The notes under the pieces were generated by a model. That model searched no databases and was not told the origin of the DNA. It saw nothing but the letters and a program-made list of their open reading frames with translations. This document shows, one piece after another, positions 7,970 to 16,110 of a stretch of 64,000 bases of DNA. The translations under genes were made by a program, and so were the position numbers. The stretch spans positions 3,101,501 through 3,165,500 of the forward strand of contig NZ_CP083539.1 of NCBI RefSeq assembly GCF_025144335.1, given 5' to 3'. Each line of letters opens with the position of its first letter. The first letter of the stretch is position 1. The DNA is from Jannaschia sp. W003. GTDB taxonomy: Bacteria > Pseudomonadota > Alphaproteobacteria > Rhodobacterales > Rhodobacteraceae.

Positions 7970-7997
7970 TTGACAGTGCCCGCGCCTCTGCTACACG
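7970..7997 (+). promoter_or_regulatory. Candidate promoter of rpmG
   Basis: A consensus TTGACA (7970-7975), 16 bases, TACACG (7992-7997), 53 bases before the rpmG ATG. The same -10, TACACG, is found before carB. Confidence 0.6.
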
Positions 7998-8050
7998 GCG
8001 GGCCTTGAATTTCCCAAGGGGCGCCGCCCCCCATCCGCGAGGCACTTCCC

Positions 8051-8218
8051 ATGGCGAAGCCCACCACCATCAAGATCCGCCTGAACTCGAGCGCCGGCAC
8101 CGGCCACTTCTACGTGACCAAGAAGAACGCGCGCACGATGACCGAGAAGATGGTCACCCGGAAGTACGACCCCGTCGCGCGCAAGCACGTCGAGTACAAG
8201 GAAGGCAAGATCAAGTAA
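8051..8218 (+). CDS. rpmG: 50S ribosomal protein L33
   Basis: 55 residues, the usual length. L33 binds 23S rRNA near the E site of the large subunit. The sequence starts [20 protein letters not shown] and contains the L33 signature [14 protein letters not shown] and the end [12 protein letters not shown]. This is the Cys-free, zinc-independent form: no CxxC pairs are present. It is monocistronic, with a strong upstream promoter and a clear terminator 27 bases downstream. Confidence 0.97.
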   Translation: MAKPTTIKIRLNSSAGTGHFYVTKKNARTMTEKMVTRKYDPVARKHVEYKEGKIK

Positions 8219-8244
8219 GGCACCCGCCTTCCCGATCCCGTCCG

Positions 8245-8269
8245 AAGGCCGCGCACCCGCGCGGCCTTT
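8245..8269 (+). terminator. Intrinsic terminator after rpmG
   Basis: A perfect 10-bp stem AAGGCCGCGC / GCGCGGCCTT (8245-8254 with 8259-8268), loop ACCC, ending in TTT. Confidence 0.85.
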
Positions 8270-8354
8270 CGCATTCGCGCGCCGGGCTTGTGCGCGCGGA
8301 GCGGTGGCGGCCGGCCTCCCCCGCCCCGATGTGGGTGGGCAAAGGAGACACGCC

Positions 8355-9269
8355 ATGACCCGAGCCATCGCCGGCCTGCACCACGTCACCGCCATCAGCG
8401 GCCCGCCCCAGCCGCACGTCGACTTCTACGCCGGCGCGCTGGGCCAGCGGCTGGTGAAGCGTACCGTGAACTTCGACGACCCCGGCACCTACCACCTTTA
8501 CTACGGCAACCGCGCCGCCGAGCCCGGCTCGATCTTCACGGTGTTCCCCTTCGCGGGCGCGGCGCCGGGGCGCGCGGGTCCGGGCATGGCCTCGGCCTTC
8601 GCCTACGCGGTGGGGGACGCGGTGATGGACGACGTGGTGGAGGGCCTGCGGGGATGCGGCGCGGCCGTGTCGGAGCCCGAGGAGCGCTTCGGCGCCCGCG
8701 TGGCGACCGTCACCGACCCCGACGGCGCGCCGGTGGAGCTGGCCACTGTCCCCGGCGCGGGCGGCGTGGGCGAGGACGGCTTCCACTCCGTGACCCTCCT
8801 CCTGCGCGACCCGGAGCCGACGCGCCGCCTCCTCGTGGACGTGATGGGCTACGAGGATGCCGGTCACGCGCGCGAGGCCGGGGGCGAGCGCCTGCGCCTG
8901 CGCACGCCCGGCGGGGCGCGGGGGGCCGTGGTGGACCTCCTGCGCCGCGACGGCGCCGGAGCGGGGCGGCAGGGGCGCGGCTCGATCCACCACGTGGCCT
9001 TCCGCGCCGCCGACGGGGCCGAGCAGGCCGAGTGGCGCGAGCGGCTGCTGGCGGCGGGCATGGACGTGACGCCGGTGATCGACCGGCAGTACTTCGACGC
9101 CATCTACTTCCGCGAGCCGGGCGGCGTGCTGTTCGAGATCGCCACCGACCCGCCGGGCTTCGCCGTGGACGAGCCCATGGACCACCTGGGCGAGCGTCTG
9201 ATGCTGCCCGAGCGGTACGAGCCGATCCGGAGCCGCATCGAGGCCGTGTTGCCGGAGATCCGCACGTGA
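8355..9269 (+). CDS. VOC-family ring-cleaving dioxygenase
   Basis: 304 residues with two vicinal-oxygen-chelate repeats (about 1-140 and 150-300). Metal ligands fit GLHHVTAISG (His near 9), SIHHVAFRAAD, and the C-terminal Glu in GGVLFEIATDPPG. The closest described type is the MhqO/LinE-like group of quinone- or aromatic-responsive dioxygenases. The ATG at 8355 has AAAGGAGA nearby; the frame is open upstream without family signal. It overlaps the next gene by four bases (GTGA), giving a dioxygenase-hydrolase pair as in Bacillus mhq loci; that parallel is inference. Confidence 0.85.
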   Translation: MTRAIAGLHHVTAISGPPQPHVDFYAGALGQRLVKRTVNFDDPGTYHLYYGNRAAEPGSIFTVFPFAGAAPGRAGPGMASAFAYAVGDAVMDDVVEGLRGCGAAVSEPEERFGARVATVTDPDGAPVELATVPGAGGVGEDGFHSVTLLLRDPEPTRRLLVDVMGYEDAGHAREAGGERLRLRTPGGARGAVVDLLRRDGAGAGRQGRGSIHHVAFRAADGAEQAEWRERLLAAGMDVTPVIDRQYFDAIYFREPGGVLFEIATDPPGFAVDEPMDHLGERLMLPERYEPIRSRIEAVLPEIRT

Positions 9270-9859
9270 GGGGGCTGGTGCTGCTCCACGGGCGCGGCGG
9301 CTCGGCGGCCGACATGCGCGGGCTGGTGCCCCTGCTCGGCGCCGAGGGCATGGCGGTGGCCGCGCCCGAGGCGGACGGGCATTCGTGGTGGCCGACCTCG
9401 TTCCTGGCGCCCTCGGCGGAGATGGAGCCGTGGGTGGAACGCGGGATCGCGGCGGTCGAGGACGCGGTGGACTCCCTCGGCCTCCCCCGCGAGGAGGTCG
9501 CCGTGCTGGGCTTCAGCCAGGGCGCCTGCCTCGCGCTGGAGTACATGGCGCGCCGGGGCGCGGGCGGCGTGGTGGCCTTCTCGGGCGGGCTGGTGGGCAC
9601 CGGGGATGCGGGCGGGCCGGACGCGGCGCTCGGGGGATACGGGGGCAAGGCGTTCGACTACCGCACCGACCTCGTGGGCGCCCCGGCGCTGGTGACATGC
9701 CACGAGCGCGACCCGCACATCCCGCTCGCGCGGGCGCGGGAGAGCGCCGCGGTGCTGGAGCGGCTGGGGGCGGCGGTGCGCCTCGTCGCGCATCCCGGGG
9801 CCGGGCACCAGCCGATGCCGGACGGTCTGGCTGCGGCGCGGGCGTTGCTGGCCGAGTAG
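9266..9859 (+). CDS. Alpha/beta hydrolase (phospholipase/carboxylesterase type)
   Basis: 197 residues, GTG start overlapping the upstream stop. It has the small esterase layout: oxyanion strand VLLHGRGGSAADM at about 5-17, nucleophile elbow LGFSQGACLALEY (Ser near 93), catalytic Asp in HERDPHIPL and His in GAGHQPMPDGL. The group includes MhqD/YodD-like hydrolases that are cotranscribed with ring-cleaving dioxygenases. Likely cytoplasmic; substrate unknown. Translational coupling suggests it acts on, or is expressed with, the product of the dioxygenase. Confidence 0.85.
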   Translation: MRGLVLLHGRGGSAADMRGLVPLLGAEGMAVAAPEADGHSWWPTSFLAPSAEMEPWVERGIAAVEDAVDSLGLPREEVAVLGFSQGACLALEYMARRGAGGVVAFSGGLVGTGDAGGPDAALGGYGGKAFDYRTDLVGAPALVTCHERDPHIPLARARESAAVLERLGAAVRLVAHPGAGHQPMPDGLAAARALLAE

Positions 9860-9876
9860 GCCTCCCGAGCGCCCCG

Positions 9877-9976
9877 CGCCCCGGCCTTGCGCCGGGGCCT
9901 CCGGCCGCCACCTGTGCCAACGCTGCAGAGCGAAGCGCAAGCGGGGGGTCGAGGCCCCGGCGCAGGGCCGGGGCGT
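9877..9976. repeat. Family-1 REP/BIME-like repeat (copy B)
   Basis: Forward unit CGCCCCGGCCTTGCGCCGG from 9878 and inverted unit GAGGCCCCGGCGCAGGGCC from 9951, in the 183-base gap between two convergent genes. It is the cleanest pair of the family. Confidence 0.8.
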
Positions 9977-9994
9977 TCTCCGCTCCCGTGAAAC

Positions 9995-10022
9995 GAAAAA
10001 GGGCCGCCCCGAGGGGCGGCCC
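9995..10022 (-). terminator. Intrinsic terminator of the Bax-inhibitor-1 gene
   Basis: On the minus strand a GGGCCGCCCC / GGGGCGGCCC 10-bp stem (10022-10013 with 10010-10001) is followed by TTTTTCG. Placed 20 bases after the stop at 10043. Confidence 0.9.
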
Positions 10023-10042
10023 GATCACTCATGTCCGGTCGG

Positions 10043-10822
10043 CTACTCCCGGTTCCCCATGAACTGGAGCAGGAACATGAACATGTTGATGAAGTCGAGG
10101 TAGAGCGCGAGGGCGCCCATGATGGCGGCCTTGCCGAGCCACTCGGCATCGCCGTGGGCGGCGTGGGCCACGTACTCGGTCTTGATGCGCTGGGTGTCGT
10201 AGGCCGTCAGGCCCGCGAAGATCAGCACGCCGATGGTCGAGATCGCGAAGGCCAGCGCCGAGGAGGCGAGGAAGATGTTCACGATCGAGGCCACGATCAG
10301 GCCGATCACGCCCATGATCAGGAAGGTACCCATCGCCGACAGGTCCTTTTTGGTCGTGTAGCCGTAGAGCGACAGGCCGGCGAAGGCGATCGCGGTGACC
10401 AGGAAGGTCTGGGCGATCGAGGTGCCGGTGAAGACCAGGAAGATCGACGAGAGCGACACGCCCATCACCGCGGCGAAGGTGTAGAACACGATCTGCGCGG
10501 TGGCCGCCGACATGCGGCCCAAGCCGGCCGAGAAGCCGAACACGAACAGCAACGGCGCGAACATCACCAGCCATTTCAGCGGCGAGGTGTAGAGCGCGAC
10601 GCCGAGCGACGTCAGGTAGCTGTCGGGGCCGATCTGGCCGGCCGCCAGCGACGGGTCGGAGGTCACGGCGAGCCCCGAGATCGCCCAGGCCGCCGCAAAG
10701 GTGATCAGCATGCCCACGGACATCGTGCCGTAGACCTTGTTCATGTGGGCCCGCAGGCCCTGGTCGATCTCGGCGGCGCGGGCGCCCGAGACGCCGGACC
10801 GGAGAGCGTCGAATTGAGCCAT
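10043..10822 (-). CDS. Bax inhibitor-1 / YccA family membrane protein
   Basis: 259 residues with about seven hydrophobic segments: near 33-52, 80-100, 106-125, 135-152, 160-178, 190-205 and 235-255. The order and the motifs YTSPLKWLVMFAPL, LYGYTTKKDLSAMG and FAGLTAYDTQRIK are typical of the BI-1 family; E. coli YccA interacts with the FtsH protease and BI-1 relatives act as pH-sensitive calcium leaks. Located in the inner membrane. It is monocistronic, with a good upstream promoter and a strong terminator. Confidence 0.95.
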   Translation of the reverse strand: MAQFDALRSGVSGARAAEIDQGLRAHMNKVYGTMSVGMLITFAAAWAISGLAVTSDPSLAAGQIGPDSYLTSLGVALYTSPLKWLVMFAPLLFVFGFSAGLGRMSAATAQIVFYTFAAVMGVSLSSIFLVFTGTSIAQTFLVTAIAFAGLSLYGYTTKKDLSAMGTFLIMGVIGLIVASIVNIFLASSALAFAISTIGVLIFAGLTAYDTQRIKTEYVAHAAHGDAEWLGKAAIMGALALYLDFINMFMFLLQFMGNRE

Positions 10823-10870
10823 GGAACTCCTCCAGGGTAGGGATGGGTGGGGCGGTGCCCCGTTGCACCG

Positions 10871-10899
10871 AATATCGGGAACGGGGCCGTGATTTTCAA
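10871..10899 (-). promoter_or_regulatory. Promoter of the Bax-inhibitor-1 gene
   Basis: On the minus strand TTGAAA (10899-10894), 17 bases, GATATT (10876-10871). It is one of the best sigma-70 matches in the window, 49 bases before the ATG. Confidence 0.65.
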
Positions 10900-10963
10900 G
10901 GTCCGAAGGCCGGGCCCGCCCCCCTTTCGCACGGGCGTTTCCCCCCGCGCGACGATCGCGCCC

Positions 10964-11923
10964 TCAGGGCGTGATCACGACCTTGCCCGTGGAACGCCGC
11001 TCGCGCAGGAGCGCCAGCCCCTCGTCCGCGCGCTCCAGGGGCAGCACGTGGGAGACGTGGGGGCTGAGCGCGCCCTCCTCCCACATGGCGAAGAGCGCTT
11101 TGATGCTGCGGGTGACGACCTGCGGGTGCGAGCGCAGGAGGCCGCCCCAGTAGAGGCCGAGCACGTCCACGTTCTTCACCAGCAGGTGGTTGAGCTTCAC
11201 GCTCGGCACGTCGCCGGACGCGAAGCCGATCGCCAGGAGGCGCCCGCCGGGATTCATGGCGCGAAACGCGGCGCGGTGCGCCTCGCCCCCCACCGCGTCG
11301 TAGACCACGTCGGCGCCGCCGAGGGCGCGGATGCGCTCGCGCAGGTCGGGCGCCTCGGCGTCGATCGCGTGGTGCGCGCCGGCCTCGCGCGCCACCGCGA
11401 GCTTCGCCTCGCCGCGCGCGACCGCGACCACCTCGGCGCCCATGCGCGCGCCCAGCTCCACCGCCGTGAGGCCGACGCCGCCCGCCGCGCCGAGGACGAC
11501 GAGCCGCTCGCCGGGTTGCAGCCGGGCCTTCCACTCCAGCGCGACGTGGGAGGTGGAGTAGGCGACCGTGAAGCCGGCGGCGATCTCGGAGGGCATCGCC
11601 TCGGGGACGGCCACGCAGGCCGCGGCCGGGAAGGTGCCGCGCTCGGCCAGCCCCCCCTGCCCCGCGAAGCACGCGACGCGGGTGCCGACGGCGGGGGCGT
11701 CCACGCCCTCGCCCAGCGCCTCGACGGTGCCGCAGACCTCGAGACCGGGCACGAAGGGCGGCTCGGGGGTGTCCTGGTAATTGCCGGCGATCATCAGGGT
11801 GTCGGCGAAGTTCAGGCCGCAGGCCTCGATCCGCAGCAGAACCTCGCCCCGTCCCGGGCGGGGATCGGGCGATTCGCGCAGCACGGGGGGGCGCCCCAGT
11901 TCGACGACGGCGTATTCGCGCAT
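10964..11923 (-). CDS. NADPH:quinone oxidoreductase, zeta-crystallin type
   Basis: 319 residues of the medium-chain dehydrogenase family without the catalytic zinc Cys set. N-terminal GroES-like domain (ACGLNFADTLMIAGNY, near 33-48), then a Rossmann domain with LGAAGGVGLTAVELG (near 146-160) for NADPH and VYDAVGGEAHRAAF. Such enzymes reduce quinones or activated alkenes in the cytoplasm. The ATG at 11923 is chosen because MREYAVVELG is the family start. It is divergent from the XRE regulator with a 336-base gap. Confidence 0.9.
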   Translation of the reverse strand: MREYAVVELGRPPVLRESPDPRPGRGEVLLRIEACGLNFADTLMIAGNYQDTPEPPFVPGLEVCGTVEALGEGVDAPAVGTRVACFAGQGGLAERGTFPAAACVAVPEAMPSEIAAGFTVAYSTSHVALEWKARLQPGERLVVLGAAGGVGLTAVELGARMGAEVVAVARGEAKLAVAREAGAHHAIDAEAPDLRERIRALGGADVVYDAVGGEAHRAAFRAMNPGGRLLAIGFASGDVPSVKLNHLLVKNVDVLGLYWGGLLRSHPQVVTRSIKALFAMWEEGALSPHVSHVLPLERADEGLALLRERRSTGKVVITP

Positions 11924-12259
11924 GGGGAGCGATCCTCCGGTTTCCGGCCTTGCGGCCCGGAATGCAGACCCGGCGCATTCTTGTCCATCGCGCGGGGCGA
12001 ACGGCTCGCCGTTTCTTGACACGCCTTCCGCGAGAGGGGAAAACCGCGTGGCGGCGCGACTTCGGGCCTGCGCGCGCCCGCGCGGCGCCCTTTGCGCGAA
12101 GGCACGTTTGCGCCCGCCGGCCGCCGCTGTGCTTGCTCCGGCCGCCTCGCCGCCTCTACGCTCCGGCTGTCGGATCGTTCCCGCTATGGGTGAACGATGC
12201 GCGCCCCGCGGCGTTCTTTCCCCTTGGAGCGGCGCAACCGCTCGAAAGGAGCGTCGGAC
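11924..12259. other. 336-base divergent intergenic region
   Basis: It separates the quinone oxidoreductase and XRE genes. I see no convincing gene. It holds a TTGACA at 12016 without a good -10 and an inverted repeat ATCGTTC / GAACGAT at 12174-12198. The middle is low-complexity GC-rich sequence. Confidence 0.5.
12174..12198. promoter_or_regulatory. Inverted repeat, possible operator
   Basis: ATCGTTC (12174-12180) and GAACGAT (12192-12198) with 11 bases between, 61 bases before the XRE start. The half-sites are 18 bases apart, a spacing usual for a dimeric HTH protein; autoregulation is inferred. Confidence 0.4.
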
Positions 12260-12619
12260 ATGAAGCATCCCGTGGACATTCACGTCGGCAAGCGCATCCG
12301 CCATCGCAGGTGGATGGTGGGCATGACGCAGCAGCAGCTCGCCGAGAAGGTCGGCATCAAGTTCCAGCAGATCCAGAAGTACGAGACCGGCATGAACCGG
12401 GTCTCCTCGTCCCGCCTTTGGGAGATCGCCCAGACGCTGGAGGTGCCGATCGGGCACTTCTTCGAGGGCATCGACGGCGAGCGGGCCGAGACGCCCGACC
12501 AGGACTTCCTGTCGGACAAGGAGGCGATGGAGCTGATCCGCGCCTACTACGCGATGCCCGAGAACCAGCGCCGCCGTCTCTACGACCTCGCGCGCGCCCT
12601 CTCCGAGAGCGCCGCCTGA
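12260..12619 (+). CDS. XRE-family transcriptional regulator
   Basis: 119 residues. The N-terminal cro/CI-type helix-turn-helix covers about 10-65 (VGKRIRHRRWMVGMTQQQLAEKV, then FQQIQKYETGMNRVSSSRLWEIA). The C-terminal half (LSDKEAMELIRAYYAMPENQRRR) is a short helical segment found in alphaproteobacterial relatives. It binds DNA, probably as a dimer; targets are unknown. GAAAGGAG lies upstream of the ATG at 12260. The inverted repeat at 12174-12198 is a possible autoregulatory site. Downstream genes for a phosphatase and a deaminase follow on the same strand. Confidence 0.9.
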   Translation: MKHPVDIHVGKRIRHRRWMVGMTQQQLAEKVGIKFQQIQKYETGMNRVSSSRLWEIAQTLEVPIGHFFEGIDGERAETPDQDFLSDKEAMELIRAYYAMPENQRRRLYDLARALSESAA

Positions 12620-12727
12620 CGGCCTGATCCCGCCATGGCCCGGCACATGCCCGGCCGCGGCGCGGTCCGCCCGGCCGCCCGCCGCGGTCCGTTGACCGCC
12701 ATCGCCCCGCGTGCCACGCCGGACGCG

Positions 12728-13516
12728 ATGGAACCCCGCCCCGACATCGAGACCCTGCGCGCCGTGGCCCACGAGGCCGCCGACGCCGCGCGCGCGGCCA
12801 CCCTGCGCCACTTCCGCCGCCCCATGGCCGTGGAGAGCAAGCGCGCGGACTTCGACCCCGTGACGATCGCCGACCGCGAGGCCGAGGCCGCGATGCGCGC
12901 GGTGCTGTCCCGCCGCCGGCCCGAGGACGCCGTGCTGGGCGAGGAGGAGGCCGCGACCAAGGGCACGTCCGGATTGACCTGGGTGCTCGACCCGATCGAC
13001 GGTACCCGCGGCTTCGTGTCGGGCACGCCCACCTGGGGCGTCCTGGTGGGGTTGCGCGACGCGGACGCCATGCTCTTGGGGCTGATCGACCAGCCTTGGA
13101 CCGGCGAGCGCTTCGAGGGCGGGGGCGGCGTCGCGCGCATGGTGCGGGCCGGGGCCGAGACGCCGCTGCGGGCGAGCGGCACCGAGCGGCTCGAGGACGC
13201 CACGATCCTCACCACCTTCCCCGAGGTCGGCACCGCTGCCGAGGGCGCGGCCTTCCGGCGCGTGGCCGAACGCTGCCGCCTCGTGCGCTACGGGCTGGAC
13301 TGCTACGCCTACGCGCTGCTCGCGGCGGGGCACGTGGACCTCGTGGTCGAGGCGGGGCTGCAACCCTACGACATCGCCGCGCCCATCGCCGTGGTCGAGG
13401 CGGCGGGCGGCATCGTGACGAGTTGGAGCGGCGGCCCGGCGCTGGACGGCGGCACGGCGGTGGCCGCCGCCACCCCGGCCCTGCACCGCGCCGCCCTCGA
13501 GCTGCTTCGTGGCTGA
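12728..13516 (+). CDS. hisN: Histidinol-phosphatase, inositol monophosphatase family
   Basis: 262 residues. It carries the metal-binding motifs of the IMPase fold: GEEEA near 76 (metal Glu), DPIDGTRGFVSG near 90-101, and the C-terminal LQPYDIAAPIAVVEAAGG. The DPIDGTRxF(V/I)SG form is typical of HisN-type histidinol-phosphatases, which remove phosphate from L-histidinol phosphate in histidine synthesis; other small phosphate esters are possible. The ATG at 12728 is used; the frame is open to 12635 but that stretch is low complexity. It overlaps the deaminase gene by 8 bases. Confidence 0.85.
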   Translation: MEPRPDIETLRAVAHEAADAARAATLRHFRRPMAVESKRADFDPVTIADREAEAAMRAVLSRRRPEDAVLGEEEAATKGTSGLTWVLDPIDGTRGFVSGTPTWGVLVGLRDADAMLLGLIDQPWTGERFEGGGGVARMVRAGAETPLRASGTERLEDATILTTFPEVGTAAEGAAFRRVAERCRLVRYGLDCYAYALLAAGHVDLVVEAGLQPYDIAAPIAVVEAAGGIVTSWSGGPALDGGTAVAAATPALHRAALELLRG

Positions 13517-14825
13517 CCTGCTGATCCGGGGCGGCACGGTGCTCGCCCCGGACGGCGCGCGGCGGGCGGACGTGCTGGTGCGGGGCGGCGCGATTGCCGC
13601 CGTCGGGGACGGGCTGCAGGCGCCGGAGGTGCTGGAGGCGGCGGGCTGCCTCGTGACGCCGGGCCTCGTGAACACGCACCACCACCTCTACCAGACGCTG
13701 ACGCGCGCCGTGCCCGAGGGACAGGACGCAACGCTGTTCGGGTGGCTGAACGCGCTCTACCCCGTCTGGGCGCGGATGCGGCCCGAGCACGTGGCCTGCG
13801 CCGTGCGGATCGGGCTGGCCGAGTTGGCGCTGTCGGGCTGCACCACGTCGTCGGACCACCACTACGTCTACCCGGACGGCGTGACGCTGGACGACACGAT
13901 CCATGCCGCCGCCGAGGTGGGCCTGCGCTTCCACCCGACGCGGGGCGCCATGTCGATCGGGCGCTCGGCGGGGGGGCTGCCGCCCGACAGTCTCGTGGAG
14001 GACGAGGGGGCGATCCTCGAGGACTGCATCCGCGTGGTGGACCGGTTCCACGACCCCGCGGAGGGGTCCATGTGCCGGGTCGGCATCGCGCCCTGCTCGC
14101 CCTTCTCGGTCTCGCGTGGGCTGATGCGCGACGCGGCGCTGCTGGCGCGCGACAAGGGGGTGCGGCTGCACACCCACCTCGCCGAGAACGACGAGGACGT
14201 CGCCTTCTCGCTGGGGCGGTTCGGGTGCCGTCCGGGGCAGTACGCCGAAGATCTCGGCTGGACCGGCGCCGACGTGTGGCACGCGCATTGCGTGAAGCTC
14301 GACGCAGCCGAGATCGCGCTCTTCGCGCGGACCGGGACCGGGGTGGCACATTGTCCCTGCTCGAACTGCCGGCTCGGCTCGGGCGTGGCGCCCCTGCGGG
14401 CGATGCTTGACGCGGGCGTGCCGGTGGGGCTGGGGGTGGACGGGTCGGCCTCGAACGACGCGGCCTCGCTGGTGGGCGAGGCGCGGCAGGCGATGCTGCT
14501 CCAGCGGGTCGTGCGGGGGGCGGACGCGATGGGCGTGCGCGAGGCGTTGGACGTGGCGACCCGCGGCGGCGCGCGGGTGCTGGGGCGGAGCGACATCGGC
14601 GTGCTCGCGCCGGGCTACCGCGCCGACGTGGCGATCTGGGACATGAGGGGCGTCGAAGCGGCCGGCTCGTGGGACCACGCCGCGCTCCTCCTCGCCGGCC
14701 CCCGCCGCGTGCGCGACCTCCTCGTGGAGGGCCGCCGCGTGGTCGAGGACGGGCGGATCACTACGTTCGACCTCGAAGCGGAAATCTGCAGAGCGGAAGG
14801 CTTCGTCCGCGACCTCATGGCCTGA
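13509..14825 (+). CDS. 8-oxoguanine deaminase (amidohydrolase family)
   Basis: 438 residues, GTG start. A TIM-barrel amidohydrolase of the TrzA/AtzA/guanine-deaminase group: metal ligands His57 and His59 in NTHHHLYQT, then HTHLAENDED, WHAHCVKLD and the metal Asp in GVDGSASND. The VNTHHHLYQTLTRAVP start and the TTSSDHHY segment match characterised 8-oxoguanine deaminases, which convert 8-oxoguanine to urate in clearing oxidised purines. Related triazine or isocytosine hydrolase activity is the main alternative. Coupled by overlap to the hisN-like gene, though no shared pathway is evident. Confidence 0.85.
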   Translation: MADLLIRGGTVLAPDGARRADVLVRGGAIAAVGDGLQAPEVLEAAGCLVTPGLVNTHHHLYQTLTRAVPEGQDATLFGWLNALYPVWARMRPEHVACAVRIGLAELALSGCTTSSDHHYVYPDGVTLDDTIHAAAEVGLRFHPTRGAMSIGRSAGGLPPDSLVEDEGAILEDCIRVVDRFHDPAEGSMCRVGIAPCSPFSVSRGLMRDAALLARDKGVRLHTHLAENDEDVAFSLGRFGCRPGQYAEDLGWTGADVWHAHCVKLDAAEIALFARTGTGVAHCPCSNCRLGSGVAPLRAMLDAGVPVGLGVDGSASNDAASLVGEARQAMLLQRVVRGADAMGVREALDVATRGGARVLGRSDIGVLAPGYRADVAIWDMRGVEAAGSWDHAALLLAGPRRVRDLLVEGRRVVEDGRITTFDLEAEICRAEGFVRDLMA

Positions 14826-14925
14826 CGCCCCCTTCCTCTGGCCATAAATATCTCGGGGGTTCGCAGGCTTCCCGGGATCGGTCCAGTGGACCGATCCGCC
14901 TGCGGACGGGCAGAGCCCCCGGCGC
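14826..14925. repeat. Family-2 repeat (copy 2) with long cruciform
   Basis: The left part repeats the 31-base block of copy 1 (TTCCTCTGGCC, TAAATATCTCGGGGG). Its middle is replaced by a nested hairpin: CGCAGGC (14862-14868) pairs with GCCTGCG (14898-14904), enclosing an 11-bp perfect palindrome arm GGATCGGTCCA (14875-14885) and TGGACCGATCC (14887-14897). The right end keeps GGGCAGAGCCC. It lies between convergent genes and may terminate transcription both ways. Confidence 0.8.
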
Positions 14926-14931
14926 TCTCCA

Positions 14932-15531
14932 CTAGACCGGCGGCTCGGCCGGCACCCGGTCCCCGATCCGCTCGCGGAAGTGGCGCCGGCAGAGCGACAC
15001 GTAGCGGTCGTTGCCCCCGACCTCGACCTGCGCGCCCTCGCGCAGCGCGCGCCCTTCGGCGTCCACCCGCACCACCATGGTGGCCTTGCGCCCGCAGTGG
15101 CAGATGGTGCGGACCTCGCGCATCTCGTCGGCCAGGGCCAGGAGGGCGGCGGAGCCGGGGAACAGCTCGCCCCGGAAGTCCACGCGCAGGCCGTAGCACA
15201 TCACCGGCACGCCGAGGTCGTCCACGGCGCGGGCGAGCTGCCAGACCTGCTCGCGGCTCAGCCACTGGGCCTCATCCACGAACACGCAAGCGCAGGGCTC
15301 GGCAAGCCGGGCCTCGATCCGGGCGAAGAGGTCGGTCGCGGGCCCGTAGGTGTCGGCGGGGGCCTCGATGCCGATTCGGCTGGCGATGCGCCCCTCGCCG
15401 GAGCGGCCGTCGAAGTCGGCCGTCAGCAGGTAGGTCCGCATCCCCCGCTCCACGTAGTTGTAGCTGGCCTGCAGGAGCAGCGTGCTCTTGCCGGCGTTCA
15501 TGGTGGAGTAGTTGAAGTGCAGCTTGGCCAT
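14932..15531 (-). CDS. tdk: Thymidine kinase
   Basis: 199 residues, type II thymidine kinase that phosphorylates thymidine to dTMP with ATP in the salvage pathway. Walker A STMNAGKST is at 9-17, the DEAQW Walker-B-like motif near 90, the zinc pair CHCGRKA near 143 with a further Cys in SLCRRHF, and the substrate lasso VEVGGNDRYVSLC. Length is normal. It is single, convergent with the deaminase and divergent from the 142-residue protein upstream. Confidence 0.96.
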   Translation of the reverse strand: MAKLHFNYSTMNAGKSTLLLQASYNYVERGMRTYLLTADFDGRSGEGRIASRIGIEAPADTYGPATDLFARIEARLAEPCACVFVDEAQWLSREQVWQLARAVDDLGVPVMCYGLRVDFRGELFPGSAALLALADEMREVRTICHCGRKATMVVRVDAEGRALREGAQVEVGGNDRYVSLCRRHFRERIGDRVPAEPPV

Positions 15532-15678
15532 GGGCGCGGTGATGGCCGAGGGCGGGGCCCGCGCGCAAGGGCGGCCCGGACCCGCACGGGCCGGTTCGCG
15601 CGCTGCGTAACATTAGGGCACTCTACCCGGTTCCCCCGGAGGCTTACGTAGGGTAACATGCACGTCGGGAGGTGCTCC

Positions 15679-16107
15679 ATGCCCCGAGACGTCCGCCCCC
15701 TTCTCAAGCGCCGCACCGAGCTTCTGGTGAAGTCCGTCGGCGTCGAAGCCGCCTGCGCGGCGATCGGCAAGTCCAAGGCCACGCTCGGCCGCTACTACTC
15801 CGTGCACGACGAGCATCGGGACCGGTTCATCCCGGTCGACTCGCTCGCCCTGTTGGAGGAGGCGGCGCGCCGTCCCATCGTGACGCTGACCTTGTGCGAG
15901 CTGGCGGGCGTGGACACGTCGGACGCCGAGGCCGAGAGCGCCCCGCCCCGGCGGCTGCGCCGGGCGCTGGCCGAGCACTCCCGCATCCTCGCGGACGGCG
16001 GCGACGCGCTGGAGCGGCGCGCGCTGCTCGCGGAGCTGCGGAACCTCGAGCACATGCTCCACGACCTGCGCGTGGACCTCGGCATGGACGCCGAAGCCGC
16101 CGAGTAG
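15679..16107 (+). CDS. Hypothetical protein with HTH-like N-terminus
   Basis: 142 residues, not recognised as a named family. Residues ~10-35 (LLVKSVGVEAACAAIGKSKAT, then LGRYYS) look like a helix-turn-helix: a helix, the turn IGKS, and a recognition helix. A helical region with PVDSLALLEEAARRP follows, then an acidic C-terminal coiled-coil-like segment (ALLAELRNLEHMLHDLRVDLG). It may be a small DNA-binding protein. ATG 15679 is preferred over 15658 because GGGAGG lies six bases before it. Divergent from tdk; convergent with the KAS III gene. Confidence 0.6.
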   Translation: MPRDVRPLLKRRTELLVKSVGVEAACAAIGKSKATLGRYYSVHDEHRDRFIPVDSLALLEEAARRPIVTLTLCELAGVDTSDAEAESAPPRRLRRALAEHSRILADGGDALERRALLAELRNLEHMLHDLRVDLGMDAEAAE

Positions 16108-16110
16108 CGC

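Noticed and set aside
12635..12727. Longer start for the HisN-like protein at 12635
   Set aside because: The added 31 residues are Arg/Pro/Ala-rich and unlike the family; the ATG at 12728 begins the recognisable domain.
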